Origin: Erodium maritimum
Lineage: Eukaryota; Streptophyta; Magnoliopsida; Geraniales; Geraniaceae
DNA: 64,000 nt
Direction of reading: 5' to 3'
NCBI GenBank assembly: GCA_963921825.1
Contig: OY997592.1
Span: forward strand, 61,400,336-61,464,335
Both the position numbers and the translations under genes were made by a program. The notes beneath the pieces were generated by a model. The model worked only from the letters and a program-made list of their open reading frames with translations, had not been told where the DNA came from and did no database searches. The first letter of the stretch is position 1, and every line of letters starts with the position of its first letter. This document shows positions 11,659 to 23,795 of this stretch, piece after piece.

Positions 11659-11945
11659 CTCACCAGCAACCTCAGCCTCAAGCTTGAGATATCTGAGTCG
11701 GGGATAATTTTAAGGTCTGTCTGGTCAAATTCGGCACGGCCGACCGAGTAGAGGTCATACGAGTTGTTTGACTTCTGGGCCGGCCCGCTTAACCCGGATC
11801 CCCTGTAATTTGGACCGTTTCATTTTTAAGCGTGACTCTCAATGATGAAATGAAATTTCGTAATTCACGCTTAACCTTATCGTCTTGGTAAGATTTAAAC
11901 CAGCCGAAATGAACTCAAGAGTAAATATTTGTTTTGAACGAGAAT
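11659..11945. promoter_or_regulatory. Upstream region of the DUF212 gene
   Basis: This 290-bp stretch between the DUF212 start and the MITE should hold the gene's leader and core promoter, read on the minus strand. I see no clear TATA box. The GC-rich part near 11740-11810 could be the leader. Confidence 0.35.
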
Positions 11946-11948
11946 TAA

Positions 11949-12216
11949 GAGCATCCACAACGTCATCAGTGTTGACGGAGAGTTGTTGGTTGAGAGGATT
12001 GAAAAATTGTTTTTTAGTCTTACCACCGGCGGGAACAGTCGGTACACTCCAATGCTAGGTGGTAAGTGCATTTTTTATTTATAATTTTACTCACCGCCAG
12101 CGTTGAGAAGGGGCAGTGAGTTCACCTTCGACCCTCACCGCCAACGTTCTCCCTGCCAGCTCATCGCCACCGATTGTTCACCGCCAGCAACTCCCCGCCC
12201 AGCGTTGTGGATGCTC
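11949..12216. mobile_element. Tourist-like (PIF/Harbinger) MITE, 268 bp
   Basis: A perfect 14-bp terminal inverted repeat, GAGCATCCACAACG at the left and CGTTGTGGATGCTC at the right, is flanked by the 3-bp duplication TAA (11946-11948 and 12217-12219). Size, TIR wording and TSD all match Harbinger-mobilised MITEs. It is non-coding. Retroposon R2 later inserted at its right border: the R2 duplication starts on the last two bases of the MITE's TAA. Confidence 0.9.
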
Positions 12217-12233
12217 TAAGGCATTGATACTAA

Positions 12234-13277
12234 TTAGTTAATAACCACACGCCTCTCCTTTCTCTCTGAAGACTGAAGTTTCAACAGACAAACCCGTCAC
12301 CGTTATCGGTGACTCGCGTGGCTTTAGTCACGAGAGCTGTTGGAACGGCTACGTCCTTCGGTCGACCACGAAAACTCTCTTGTCCGCTCTGTTCTTCCCG
12401 TTCCAAACATCAAATCTACCTTTTTTCCGACCATGGTGCTATTAATCGTCGTCGGGCGTGCTCCGTTGTTTGGCCTCTCTCTGTCTCGGGCTCCGTTTTC
12501 CGCCTCCGCCAGCCACCTCCTTGGGCCAACTCCGGCCCTACTCCACCCATGGCCGCCTCATGTTGGCCTCCTCACATCAGATCCGCCTTCCTCTGTCCCT
12601 CCCGGCATGTCCTATCCCCTCACTGAATCTAAGAGACTATCCCTCACTGAGTCTAAGAGACTGTATAGAGCCTCTAAGGCTAAACCAAACTCGATCCCCA
12701 TTTTCTATGGTTTCGATTTGTCGGCGTTTGGTTTTGGTAAAGCTTTACCAATCGAACACCCGCATGAACTGTTTGGAGGAAGATCTCGGAAATACAATCG
12801 GTGGACTTGGGATCCGGGGGAGAGAAGATATGATGGGGTCTGTTTCTACGGCAACCTAGGTCGGGTTACCCCGACTACTGAAGACGACGCGACAGTGCAA
12901 TGACGGCCCACTACGGATGCCCCGAGGTTCAGAAATGGCATCATATGAGCCCTAGTGTTGGTATTTCGTTGTATTGGATACTTCGTCATTTTGTGTTTTT
13001 TTAAAATTTTCTAATTTCTGTTCATAGGTTGTGGTTCAATTGTTGGTTTGAGGTAGGTGTGCTTGTAGTTTGGTTTTGTTTCTTTCAAGTCGTGGTATGG
13101 GGATATCCTCAGTTTGAGTCTATGATATAAAAAAACGTAGACTAATTCTACGTGTCCAAAAGAGTCGGGTCACCTACGGGGGGTTTAGACAGTATTCTGG
13201 AGCTCGGGGACTCTAGCCCTACTTTGTAATAGTTTGATTCGGCAGAAATGCCCTTCCTCATAATATCCGTTTCAAAA
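12234..13277 (+). mobile_element. LINE-type retroposon R2 with 16-bp target-site duplication
   Basis: The unit is flanked by AAGGCATTGATACTAA (12218-12233) and AAGGTATTGATACTAA (13278-13293), one mismatch in 16, and ends in a short A run. It contains a 187-codon open frame (12340-12903) of Pro/Ser-rich composition with no domain I recognise. Near its 3' end (about 13150-13230), TATTCTGGAGC followed by GGGGAC and CTACTTTGTAA matches retroposons R4 and R5. No reverse transcriptase is present, so it is non-autonomous. Confidence 0.8.
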
Positions 13278-13293
13278 AAGGTATTGATACTAA

Positions 13294-16243
13294 AGAGAAA
13301 TTTTCATTTTGTCCTTCTGAAATAGTTTTATTTTCATACGAGTATTTAAAATTTTCTTTTCTTTCCGTTATTCTGGAAAAATGTTACTTTCAGATTAATC
13401 ATTTTCACTTATTTTTGGACGAAACAAATGCAAAAAAAGATGGAAGGAATCATGATATTATGGAACTATTAGGAGAATGAAAAAGATACTCATTTACCGA
13501 ACCACTCCACAGATGTCGTCAGGATGATGTTGCTATAATCGTCCGGGGAAACTAGTACAACTCCTGATGATTGGGAGTTAGGGCGACGTGGGCCCATTGT
13601 CGGAGAATCAACGCTTTGGCAGATTGAGTATTCCCTCGTGGTTCCAACTTGCGCTGTCCTCCCTCGGATGATAGATGAAGGCTCCAAAATCGTGAAAATG
13701 TTGGATCCCGATAAGGTAGGGGATACAATGTTGGTACTTGGTGGAATGTTTGCCACTCTAGGACTATTGAGGCGGTGATACTTGCAAACCCCTCACCAGT
13801 CTTCCGACCCTCATTGGGCGAGGCAGAATGCTCCCCCCTCCTTGATGCTTCATCATAGTGTGTTGAGTCCTCTGAATTCGATCCCAGAATGTCATCAACT
13901 ATTTGATTTCCCTGAGCCATAAAAGGGCCCGTAGTTAGGCTTGGATACCCAATGGGCCGCTCCCCCACTCTCCCTCTTGGGAAGGTTTAGGATGGAACCT
14001 AGGAAGAGGTTGGAGGCTACCCATGGCACATCTCGTTCCATTGGCCCCCGTCTATCATCCCAAGGTGCGGGCTAGTAATGGGAGAAGTCCTCTCTTATAA
14101 TGGATGAGATTGAAGAGTTGTTCATTATCATAACGGGAGAAATCATATACTGAGATAGTGGGCCAACGACCCTTTCCACCACTTTCCCCTCCCCTTTATG
14201 TTCCACCAAAGTATGGTGTGGATGTTTCCGAGTAGGTGCTGCAGACCTGGGGGGCGGGGCAACACGCCTATTTGCTGGATTGCGGGATGTGCCTCTAGGG
14301 TGTCCACAACTAGTTCCCAAGAGTCGTGTTTGGTCCGAACTTACACCCAAAGTATAGGGGTTCAATCGAGGCCCTCTCACTCATGTACTCACTGGATATG
14401 ACGAACGTAGTTGTAGTCAAAATAACGGTATGGTATATATTCATAAGACAACAACAAGAGAGGTCACAAAAGGCATTATAGTGGCAGTCTAGCATCGAGG
14501 AGGACCCGGATCCGCATGAACCCCCCCCCCCCCCCCCCACCCAACTCATCTTGTTAGCATCACCATCCACAACCAGATAGATACCTAAAGCACTTTCGAG
14601 CCGGAAGCCAACACCTCTACTCTAAGCTTTCATCGGGAGGTTGGTTATAAGTGAAAGGGATGTCTCATGGATGCATGTGCGACCTCAGGTCAACAAACAA
14701 AACCAGCGAACAACAGAAGGCTCAAGGCTCCTCTGCCAATACTAGGGCTCTCTCCCGAACCGTGCGGAAGGAAAAACCCATGACCCATCCTCCGATGGTC
14801 GAGCCTCCACACCTGGAATCCTACATAACTAGGCCAGATAGTCGATTAAACATTGCTAGAAAATGATATAATTGGTCATAACCCTTGTTGCGATGACGTA
14901 GGCAAAACTCAGCCCACACCCATATATATATGCCAGAAGTACCATAACATCCCGGATAACCAGGCTACCAAGCCAACTATTTAGGTCCTCCACTCATGTT
15001 AATCGAACCCTTGATTCACCCGGTTGGCCTTCCTGAGCACCAACACCCTCTAGGGAGTAGCGTCCCTTGGCTATCACAAGTGGTCCCCGTGTCTCGCCTT
15101 GCCCAGTAATGAGCGTAAATTTGATCTACTTAATTTGACTATTTTTCCCGATATTTTTATTTTGTTTATGGCTCATTTTATATTTTTAGCATTATTTAAT
15201 AATTGTGCAAAGCTTCGTTCATTGTCGATATTTTTCAAATATTACAAAAATATTCATCACTAGTCTCATTTTGTAGGCCTCGAGAAAATAAAATTATTGG
15301 AGCAAGAACAAGATCGATCGGAGGCCAAACGAAGAATGAACGATAGAAGTTTAAAATTATAAAATGGGAATAGTGCAGTAGAGAAGAACACGTGGTACAA
15401 TCATAGTGTGTCAGGTGGAGAGCTTATCCACGGCCAGTTAATCTCGTGTGGCATAACGCACAACTGGTATCGTGAGCTCACACGCCTAGCTCAACCTTCA
15501 TACGCGTTGACCGCATCGCAATCTTCTATTGATCATGTCTTGTAGTCGTTGGATGGTTGATTGGATTAGTTGACTTGATCTAACGTCTGATTTGGCCAGT
15601 TGGACTTGGATCTGTTGCTCCCGCCCGCACAGGATAACTTCTGCCAGTTTGCACTCCTTGAACCTTATCCTCCGGCCTTGAACAGTAGCATATTGTATTT
15701 TTGAGACCGAGAGCACCATTTTGTAGGAGATTTTTTTAGTCAAATTTATTTTTCAGCAAACATTTTTGTTCTTTTTTCTCTCTCTCTAATTCTTGCTTTT
15801 CTCTTCATTTTTGGAGCAAGATCTACCACTTAAGAACGTAGCTTTGACGATTTAAGGAGGATTCCAGCATCCATGAAGCCTCCCACCATCTCCGACTTCT
15901 CTATTTTCATGTGTTGAAGCTTTGGAGAATTGGAGATGGTGGGTTTACAAGCTAAAGAAATTTTTGATTGGGTTTTTCAACCCATTGGGGTTTTCAACCC
16001 TATGTGGTAGTATTTATAGCTTCAAATTTCATTAAACCCAAGTTCAAAGGAATAAAGAATTTGGAATGAAAAAGACAATGGGAACTCTTTTAATTTCACA
16101 ATCTTGCTTGGACTAGGATTTTTCCTTTTCTAATCAAACTAGATTTTCAACTTTCGTAATATTAAATGTCTACCTATAAATATACTCCAATATATTAATT
16201 TCTAATAAATACATATCATCTAAGATATTTATGTAATGTGCCT
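13294..16243. other. Unassigned repeat-rich region
   Basis: No host gene was recognised in these 2.9 kb. The part at about 13480-15110 has higher GC content and near-continuous but unrecognised open frames (138 codons on the minus strand at 13552-13968; 102 codons minus at 14072-14380). It could be an old retroelement or organelle-derived sequence. A run of 18 C lies at 14521-14538. The part at 15120-16243 is AT-rich, with an unrecognised 81-codon minus-strand frame at 15498-15743. Confidence 0.4.
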
Positions 16244-16258
16244 AACATATACATTTAA

Positions 16259-17148
16259 GACTAATAAAAATGGTGCGGTACAGAGAAAATTATAACATAG
16301 CAAAAAGCTCTATGTGAGGGTTTTGAGAGCTTTGCCGCCGTCTACACTTTCATGGCTATGGCTATGGAAATTGTCATAGCTTATGCCATGGTTCTTCTTC
16401 TATCTTCTTCCCAACCTCCTCTTTGCAGTTTTCCTTTAGATCATGTGAAGTTTTTTTCTACTAGGGTTTCTTTCAAGCCGTCTCTAGTCACCGCGAAGTT
16501 GGCCGTCTCCCGCCACCAACGGAGCATCTCCCGACTTGTTTCGGTCTCTCCTCTGTCCCAAGGGGTTTCCGTCTCTACAGCCGTCGTCCCTGATGCTGTT
16601 GTCGCCGTCCTTGAATTCGTCGCCGCCCCTACTGTTGTCGCCGCCTCAAATGACACTGCCATCCCTAGAGACGTCCCTGAAGTTGCAGCAACCGGCTCTG
16701 CCGCAGCCGACACGTCCTTCTTCCTGGCCTCCACCGCCGCAACCGCCTCGTCCCCTTTCACGATTATGGCTCTGGCTAATCGAAAGGGTTTCGTTTATTT
16801 TGTTTGAGTTTGTCTTTACAAGATCAATGCTTATCGATCAGAGAATCAAGGACTTCTCCAGAGATGGGAGCATCAGGGACTGGCCCGACCAAGATGATGC
16901 TTTTCCTCCCACCATCACCATTACCGTTGAGGTCCCTCAGAATCTCCGTTACCCCCTTCCCCCTCTCTGTAATCTGTCTTTGCCCATGAGGCATCACAAT
17001 ACCGTCTGTGACGGTTATGGTACCAAAAGGATCAGAGAACCATTGTTCATCCATTCTGACCTTCTCTTAGTGGCCGGGGGAGCATGTTCCTCGACGCACA
17101 TAAATGTAATTCACCTTTGATTAATGATATTGCACCTTTCGTTAAAAA
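16259..17148 (+). mobile_element. LINE-type retroposon R3 with 15-bp target-site duplication
   Basis: A perfect 15-bp duplication (AACATATACATTTAA) lies at 16244-16258 and 17149-17163, and the right end is an A run. A 151-codon Val/Ala/Ser-rich frame (16352-16807) begins with a hydrophobic segment but matches no family I know. The end structure shows insertion by a LINE-type mechanism. It does not clearly share the 3' motif of R2, R4 and R5. Confidence 0.8.
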
Positions 17149-17163
17149 AACATATACATTTAA

Positions 17164-18218
17164 AAATAAAGATGATTATATACATTTATTTGTCTTGGGC
17201 TTTTGAATTCCATTTCATTTTGGAATTATTCTTTTTGTATGACCTCGTAGGTTCATAAAACGTTGGTAGTGAGCCCAAAATTCTCATTTTGTCCATAAGT
17301 TATACATGTCATTTAGCAAGACAACATAATCACCCAAGTCATATAAAGATCGACAATCCATATGAACCTATCACCGTTTGTATATTAATTCTTTGTCTTT
17401 TGTGATATTAGGATTGAACACAAGGCATATCAATGTCATTTTTATATTGTTCAATCATTCGTTTCTTGATCCGGAGTAGGCTATGAGTGACAACCTATTT
17501 GACAATCCGTATGGTCATGCATTTTCACAATCTCACTCATCAAATGTTCCGATGATATCTACGCATGCTTGTATCATAAGGGACAATCCCAACGATGATC
17601 ACTCACATTCCTCACATGTATGGTTTTATACCCAATGACAACATTTAAGGTTGTTCGGTTAAAGACAACATTTGATTGTATTTGAGTATGAACTTAAGTA
17701 TATAAAAAACCATGGTGACTTTAAGGTCACAAGATTTAAGTCATACTACCGTGTTAGAGAGATACCCATGACATCGTCCATGCGATATTCTCAACGTGGG
17801 TCATTCAATGTTAATTCCCCAATCAGAATCTATGATATTAACTTCATACATCTATATACATGATTAGTAAAACGTGATCATCAATCAATCATTATGTTAC
17901 TCTCAGTATATCGTCTAAGATTATGTGCACATGAATAAATCTCGTTGTACTCTATCAAGTCACATATACCGATGATCTTAAAAAGAGTAGTCTATTCGTA
18001 ACATTATAATGTAAAGTGTCATTCTTTATTAATGTAAGATCCAGGTTTCGGTAGGATTCAAATCCAATAGACGGCCACCAAAACCCTAAACACCAATGCC
18101 AAATGAACAAACTTGTATATTATTGAAAATAAACAAAATAAATATACATGAACAAGAATAAATATGAAAATTCACAACAAAAGAGCTCAAATATTTCTTA
18201 TTTTCCTATATACACATG
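17164..18218. other. AT-rich intergenic DNA
   Basis: This AT-rich stretch lies between R3 and the 3' end of the kinase gene. The last 100-150 bases are probably the kinase 3' untranslated region. No gene or element with readable ends was seen. Confidence 0.5.
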
Positions 18219-20270
18219 CTAAAAGTACTCAAAATCTACGTAAGAATCATTATTAGTCTTGTTGTCCTCATTCGCATTATTTTTGTTTTCAACGGTGTCG
18301 TTCTTCTTACCGTTGTTGCCCATTAGACCCATATTCTTCTTCTTGGACTGGCCCGTCTCTTTACTCGCGTACTTGGAGAAGTCCACCGGATCCGGCACGT
18401 GCGGCGGCGCCGAGCCCCGGACCAGGGCCCACATCACTCCATCGAAGAACGGGTGTTGCTTGATCTCCGTCGCCCCCCTCTTGTACGCGATCCGTTTATG
18501 CGGTTCCTTCACCAGCAATCCTTTGATCAGCTCACGCGCCACCGCGCTGGAGCTCGAAGAGTCGGGGAATCTCAGCGGCTGGCCCACCACATTGTACAAC
18601 GTGGCGCGGTTCCCGGCCCCCTTGAACGGCGTCGTACCGTGCAAGAGCTCGTACAAGAAGATCCCGAAGGTCCACCAGTCGACGGCGCTGCCGTGTCCCT
18701 CGCCGCGTATGATCTCCGGCGCGAGGTACTCGTGGGTCCCGACGAACGACATGGACCGTACGTTGGTGGGCTCCGCCATTAGCTCCGGGAGAGAGCCGTT
18801 GACGAAGAGGCCGAAGTCGGATTTTGATTTCCGGTTCTTTTTGGTGGGTAGGATTCGGGGGAAGAAATTGGAGGGTTGCATGCAGCCGTGCGTGGCGTAT
18901 TCGTCGTCCAAGATGCCGCCGCCACCGCCTGCCCCGCCGCTGACGGAGGAGGACTTGACCAGTGTCGGGTTGACCGAGCAGCGGAGAGAGAGGTCGAAGT
19001 CGGAGAGCATGATGTGACCTTCGTCCCGAACGAGGACGTTCTCGGGCTTCAGGTCTCTGTATACGACACCTAACATGTGAAGGTACTCAAGGGCCAACAA
19101 AACTTCGGTCGCATAAAACCTGCCCATAAATATAGACATTGATTAGTAGAATGATGTAACATTTTTCGTCAGCTTATAAGAAGAAAAATACCCAATTTAA
19201 GTTTTGGAAAAGGAATTATGTTTAAGAACAACTCTAGAGTATAAGAGTGAACAAAAGTGGTTTTGGACGTAATATTTGTAGTTGACTTTTTTTTATTTCT
19301 TTTGAAATCATAACAATTGACTAACGAAAATTATTTAAAATTAACGAAATTCGTTCGAACCGTCAAAACCCCGCTAACAGGCCATACAAAATGGCAAGTT
19401 TGTCACTAAAAAATGAATAATTTCATCTCAATAACTTAAATCTTTCATATTTCACGTAGAGTACTGAGATGACAAAAAAAATTAAGATACTATAATAAAT
19501 TAATAAAAGTTCAGAGTATTAAAGTAATAGAAAAAGATTTGAGATACTTTAAATAAAATATAAAACATTTAAGATACTAAAGAGTTTGTCTGTCGATTCA
19601 CCCAACCTTCTCTTTTTTAAAGCCAAACTTAACATTTCGTATCGTTAACTAATGAAACTTGACATTTTGATAATCGATAATTACGATTTCCGAAATAGTT
19701 CAACCTAAAATCTATGAAGCATATAATAAAATGGGTGAAAGAGGGGTTCCATTACCTGGCAGCTTCTTCAGTAAAGTGCTTATTGGGTTGCTTCTGACGC
19801 AAGGAATGAAGATTGCCTCCGCTACAAAACTCCATAACCAAACAATAGAACTTGTCGGTCTCGAAATAAGAGTACAAGGTCGGCAAAAACGGATGGTCGA
19901 GCAGCGCCAGGATCTCCCTCTCCGTCTGCGAGCGCAAGAGCTTGTTCCGGCTGGCGAGCGAGGCCTTGTCCATGACCTTCATGGCGAAGAAAGCGTCGGT
20001 CCCTCTGAGCTGCACCAAGTACACGCTCCCGATGTCCCCGTACCCGAGCCGCTTCAGCAGCCGGAAGTGGTTCAACCCCAGCGGCCCGTTCCTTGACGCG
20101 CTGTTGATCGCGTCCCACCGCACGTCCCCGCCCGTGTGCGGCTTCACCGGCCCCGCCGAGCTGCTCTCTATGCTGTCGCTCCGGCTGCTCGTCTCGCTCT
20201 GCGCCGCTCTCGGGTTCGGAAACGGCCGGTGAAGACTCATGTTCGCCGGCTTACCCATGCTTGGCTCCAT
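18219..20270 (-). CDS. AGC-VIII serine/threonine protein kinase (AGC1 group, D6PK/AGC1-12-like), 471 aa
   Basis: Two minus-strand exons, 20270-19756 and 19119-18219, join in frame across a 636-bp GT-AG intron (1,416 nt). The kinase domain starts near residue 69. It shows the glycine loop GYGDIGSV (residues 76-83), K98 in [15 protein letters not shown] with D194 and N199, and DFD (212-214) in place of DFG, the hallmark of plant AGC-VIII kinases. A long insertion precedes [10 protein letters not shown] in the activation segment, another family trait. The tail ends in DFEYF, a PDK1-docking (FxxF-like) motif. Family members act at the plasma membrane in auxin transport, phototropism or polar growth, for example by phosphorylating PIN carriers; which role applies here cannot be read from sequence. 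The short N-terminus suits the AGC1-12-like branch. The start follows an in-frame TTTAAAG leader. Confidence 0.93.
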
Positions 20271-20307
20271 CTTTAAAAAAAATATGTAGATGTCTCCTAT
20301 AGCCCTT

Positions 20308-20335
20308 CACATTTTATGCATTCACATAAAATGTG
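20308..20335. repeat. Inverted repeat in the kinase leader region
   Basis: CACATTTTATG (20308-20318) and CATAAAATGTG (20325-20335) are perfect 11-bp inverted arms around a 6-base CATTCA loop. They lie 38-65 bases upstream of the kinase ATG. A partly matching third segment (GATTTTATGTGATGCATTCAC) follows. The hairpin probably lies in the 5' untranslated RNA. Confidence 0.7.
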
Positions 20336-21012
20336 ATGGATTTTATGTGATGCATTCACCGTCTCCTCCTCCACCAGCAACAATTCCTACAAATTCAATA
20401 AGAAAACTCATTTTCAAACGTCTAATATTTAAATTCTGATCATCAGATCGAGAGCTCGATCAACTCGATCGAATAATTAAGTTTTGTGGTCAGATTGACA
20501 ATGATCAAATATAGATAAAACATGACATGTGTTTGATAAATTGAAGCAAGTTTAAGGGAAACCTGAAGAGATCCAAATTGGCAGCAATTAACGACACACG
20601 GGATCGGAAGAATTAAGCACTTGATTGGTGTTTTCTTGGATAGATTCGTTATGAATTGTCGATAAATTGGAACAAGAGATGGAGAAGAAAGAAAGGGGAA
20701 AGAAATGGTCGTAGATATGTAAAAAGAAACGGCCGTGGCTATAAAAACGGATGGACAAAGGTTTAATCCTATAAACTAGTTTCTAATTTTTGGAAGTGAA
20801 GTGTACTAATTTCGGGCTTGCATGAGAATCTTCTCTTTTATCAATCCATGTGTCGTATTAAATAATCTAGCTTATATATTTCCTTTGCGTAATGTTTTTT
20901 TTGGGTAGATTTATCGGAAAACTTACGCTTATCTTTCTCACTTAGTTACATCCAACAATGAGTGTGTTTTACCATCTCTTCGATTAATTTTAAGAGCATT
21001 TCCAATCATTAA
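20336..21012. promoter_or_regulatory. Upstream region of the kinase gene
   Basis: Read on the minus strand, this region should contain the kinase promoter and leader. A CT-rich stretch at about 20640-20710 would suit a transcription start. A cag|gtttcc donor near 20560 and a ttgtag acceptor near 20390 could define a leader intron. The core promoter is not certain. Confidence 0.35.
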
Positions 21013-21028
21013 CTAATTTATTGGCTGA

Positions 21029-22187
21029 AGCTTTGAAAACCAAGCCAGAAGTTTAGTTCAACAGAAAAGCTCTCTGATTACATATCTTTGGGTGCACAAT
21101 ATCTTTTTAGGGTTTTCTTTTTTCCGCCTCTCTTTTCGTCGTCGACCTCCTTCAACATCCACCTTGCCGACCTCCTTCAACATCCACCTTGCCGGCCTCC
21201 TCCTCGCCCTGCACTATCTACCACCGCTTGCCCCGTGTGTCAGCTCGTCATACCCATCGCGCAGGTAACTTCGACCATGTCTATGGCATCTGCCCAACAA
21301 AACCCACACCAATCCGACATAGTGCATCCATCTACTTTGGGCTTCCTCCCCGACGTCGAGCTCCCTGCACCGGTCGTCGCCTAGTCCTCTGCCCTGACGG
21401 ATGGACAACCATATCTCGTTTGCAGCTCGCATCCGCCGTCGAAGGACTTGCCGATCTCGGCCTGTGCGGGCGTCCTCGTCCCCTACGAACCCCAGCCACC
21501 GGAAAAATCCACGGCACCGGAGTGGATAGCCCCTCGTCGGCCACATGCAGAGATCGACCGCAACCACCGCGACCATCCCGAGCCGTTGCAGACCCGTGGC
21601 GCCCCTCCGCCGCCATCCTACTCGAAATACCATCCCCCGGGCATGCATGGTCCAGATTCGGTGGGACTGTCATCGTCCACCATCAGATCTGCTCCTCGAC
21701 AAGGTGGGACCCCTCCGGAGCGTATCACCCCGGTGCTGGACTGGGAGGAAGAAGACGAGGAACTGATTGTTCCGATTGTGGAGGATCGGATGCATCAAGT
21801 GGAGGCAGGACAACGGTGGTGGGTCTGGCCGTTGTTGTCCTATATCCACAAACCCGGGACAACCAGTGCTGGGAGGTCTCGGGAAGCCCGCATTCACAGC
21901 TCTCCACTTCTGGTCGTTTTTATATTATTCTGCTTTTTGTTGGAACAATTTGTTTTATGCTTTAGGTTGGACAATTTTCTTTAAGTCTCGTTGTTTTGAG
22001 ACGTCGGTAAGGGGATGTCTTGAGTTATTGTCTACGGTATCAAGTAGGCTATCTTTATGGATCCATGAGCGCTGGGCTTGCCACGGTCGGCCCAGACACA
22101 TATCTGGAACCCAGGGCGGTTACGCTCTACTTTGTATGGTTTCTTATTTGCATTAATGCACTTCCCAGTTACCCGTTTTAAAAAAAG
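21029..22187 (+). mobile_element. LINE-type retroposon R4 with 16-bp target-site duplication
   Basis: The flanking repeats CTAATTTATTGGCTGA (21013-21028) and CTAATTTATTGGTTGA (22188-22203) differ at one of 16 bases, and the unit ends in an A run. It carries overlapping Pro/Arg-rich open frames (up to 258 codons, 21189-21965) with no known domain. At about 21845-21900 a short peptide, NPGQPVLGGLGKP, is shared with R5 (DPGLPVLGISRKP). The 3' region (about 22060-22140) carries the TATCTGGAACCCAGG...CTACTTTGTA motif seen also in R2 and R5. It is non-autonomous. Confidence 0.8.
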
Positions 22188-22410
22188 CTAATTTATTGGT
22201 TGATAAAATAAAAAAATTATTAAATGTGTTTCTCTCTTCTTTTTCAGCCAGGTTAAAAGAATTTTATTTCTTGTCTATGTTTTTTCTACTAGTTGATAGA
22301 GCAGGCTTATAACATAAATTAATATTATAAAAAAAATTAAATGCAAATGACATTTTTATTGAAAATAATTAAAATTGTAACATAATAATCGAAATAGACT
22401 AGAATGAAAC

Positions 22411-22495
22411 TTAATTATGCGTCGCCATATTCCAAACGTGTTCGATGAGGTCTTCTTTTACTGTATTATGAGCACGTTGATCATGTGTTGACTTC
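22411..22495 (-). pseudogene. PIF/Harbinger transposase, C-terminal scrap
   Basis: The minus strand reads HDQRAHNTVKEDLIEHVW and then stops. This matches the usual end of plant Harbinger transposases (RVAHN..L..DLIEH.W) and the corresponding part of the copy at 31.8 kb. The rest of the transposase is missing here. A GAGCATTTCCAATC sequence next to TAA at about 21000 may be the other end of the same lost element. Confidence 0.5.
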
Positions 22496-22499
22496 GAGA

Positions 22500-22700
22500 A
22501 TGAAAATCCACGCACTTCATTCATCGAGCCCAACAGTCACGCGTGAACCTGTAATGAAGAAAGAGATGATCCACAGTCTCAAAATCGGAGGAAAAGATAG
22601 GACATATGGGGGACGTGGGAATGAATCTCCTACACAAATTGGCCGCCACCTATAGGTTACCTGTAAGAAGCCGCAAGAGGAAGATACGGATCCGAGGCTA
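22500..22700 (-). pseudogene. LINE (L1-type) ORF2 C-terminal zinc-finger fragment
   Basis: The minus strand reads VAANLCRRFIPTSPICPIF followed by SSDFETVDHLFLHYRFTRDCW. This is the zf-RVT pattern at the end of plant L1 reverse transcriptase proteins (NL.RR....CP.C....ET..HLF..C). Some of its cysteines are replaced. Only this short piece remains, next to the Harbinger scrap and the left border of the 3-kb solo LTR. Confidence 0.6.
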
Positions 22701-23679
22701 GAATTGTATCTGCCAAATAATGGATTGGGTCGGGATGGTCCATATAAGTTGTAGTCCTCGAGGGAGGAGATTCGTATTGTAAGAACCGCCCCCGGCCGAC
22801 CCCGGTCGAACCGGTGAATTTGGCGAAAGTTGACTTTTCGTCGAAAAAGTCAACCGATGACTCCGGGAGTCATTCAGGACATTTCCGGGACCCAAAAAGC
22901 TTAGTCGTCGTTACGGTTAGCTTAGTTAGGTCGTTTCCTTTCTAATGACTACTTTTGTGAAAAAATCAACTGCGGGTCAAACGGGGTCTAATTAGAGGCT
23001 AAATCGAATTAATTTAAATGTGCTGAGATATTTATGGTAGAGGTGGACCCCACATGGACACATGTCCATGATGGCTTGGAAGGGAAGAAAGGGGTGAGAA
23101 ATGACTAAATTACCCTCATTTGGACCAAAGGAGGAGAGAGGGAGCAAGGGGGCATTTTAGACAATCCTATTTTAGGTTAAAGCCCTCAATTGAGAGCATT
23201 TCAGCTCATTTTTCTCTTGTTGGCCGAAAATCACACAAGGGAGAGAAGAGTTGGAGCTCCAAAGCTTGGAGAAGAAGAAGGTGGAGAAAGGGAGCTCTTT
23301 TGGTGGATTTCCAACACCAATCTTCTCCAAAACACATTCATCCTCATCCCATCTTCATTCCTAAGGCGAGTAATCCTTGAAAACCCACTTTTAATGAAGG
23401 TTAGGGTTATGGGTTTGTTAGAGAAATCATGAACTAGGTTGGGTTTCCATATATATGAGTTTTTGATGTTTAAGTAGATGATTTGTGGATAAAAGTAGAG
23501 ATGGATGATGGAATTTCAATGTGTTTTTGTTGTTTTTTGATGAAACCCACTTGGGGATTGAAGTATTGAGGTTTATGGGATTGATTTGGAGGTTTTTGGG
23601 GGATAAAAATGGAGTTTTGAGGTGTTTATTTCGTGGAGAAGAAGCTGGAGGAAGAAGAAGGACGAAATTGTCAGACCCG

Positions 23680-23795
23680 TCACGGATCCGTGACGGGGAC
23701 CGTGACGTCACCCGTGACGGGGAACATCACGGTTCCGTGACCCGACCCGTCACAGAGTCCGTCAAGGCTCCGTGACCCGAACCGTGATGGATAAG
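23680..23795. repeat. Cluster of CCGTGAC / GTCACGG motifs inside the solo LTR
   Basis: About ten copies of CCGTGAC or its complement lie in both orientations within 115 bases. They include TGACGTCA, a perfect palindrome of the bZIP-binding type. They form overlapping inverted repeats. Confidence 0.7.

Noticed and set aside
14521-14538. Run of 18 C
   Set aside because: A simple homopolymer, possibly of uncertain length in the assembly; no function is inferred.
18259-19017. A 252-codon open frame on the plus strand
   Set aside because: It lies antisense to the second kinase exon and owes its length to that exon's GC-rich codons; the kinase motifs are on the other strand.
21189-21984. Long overlapping open frames (178-258 codons) in several frames of R4
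   Set aside because: Several frames on both strands are open at once in GC-rich DNA with no known domain. Only the short PVLG region shows any cross-copy support, so I did not call a gene.
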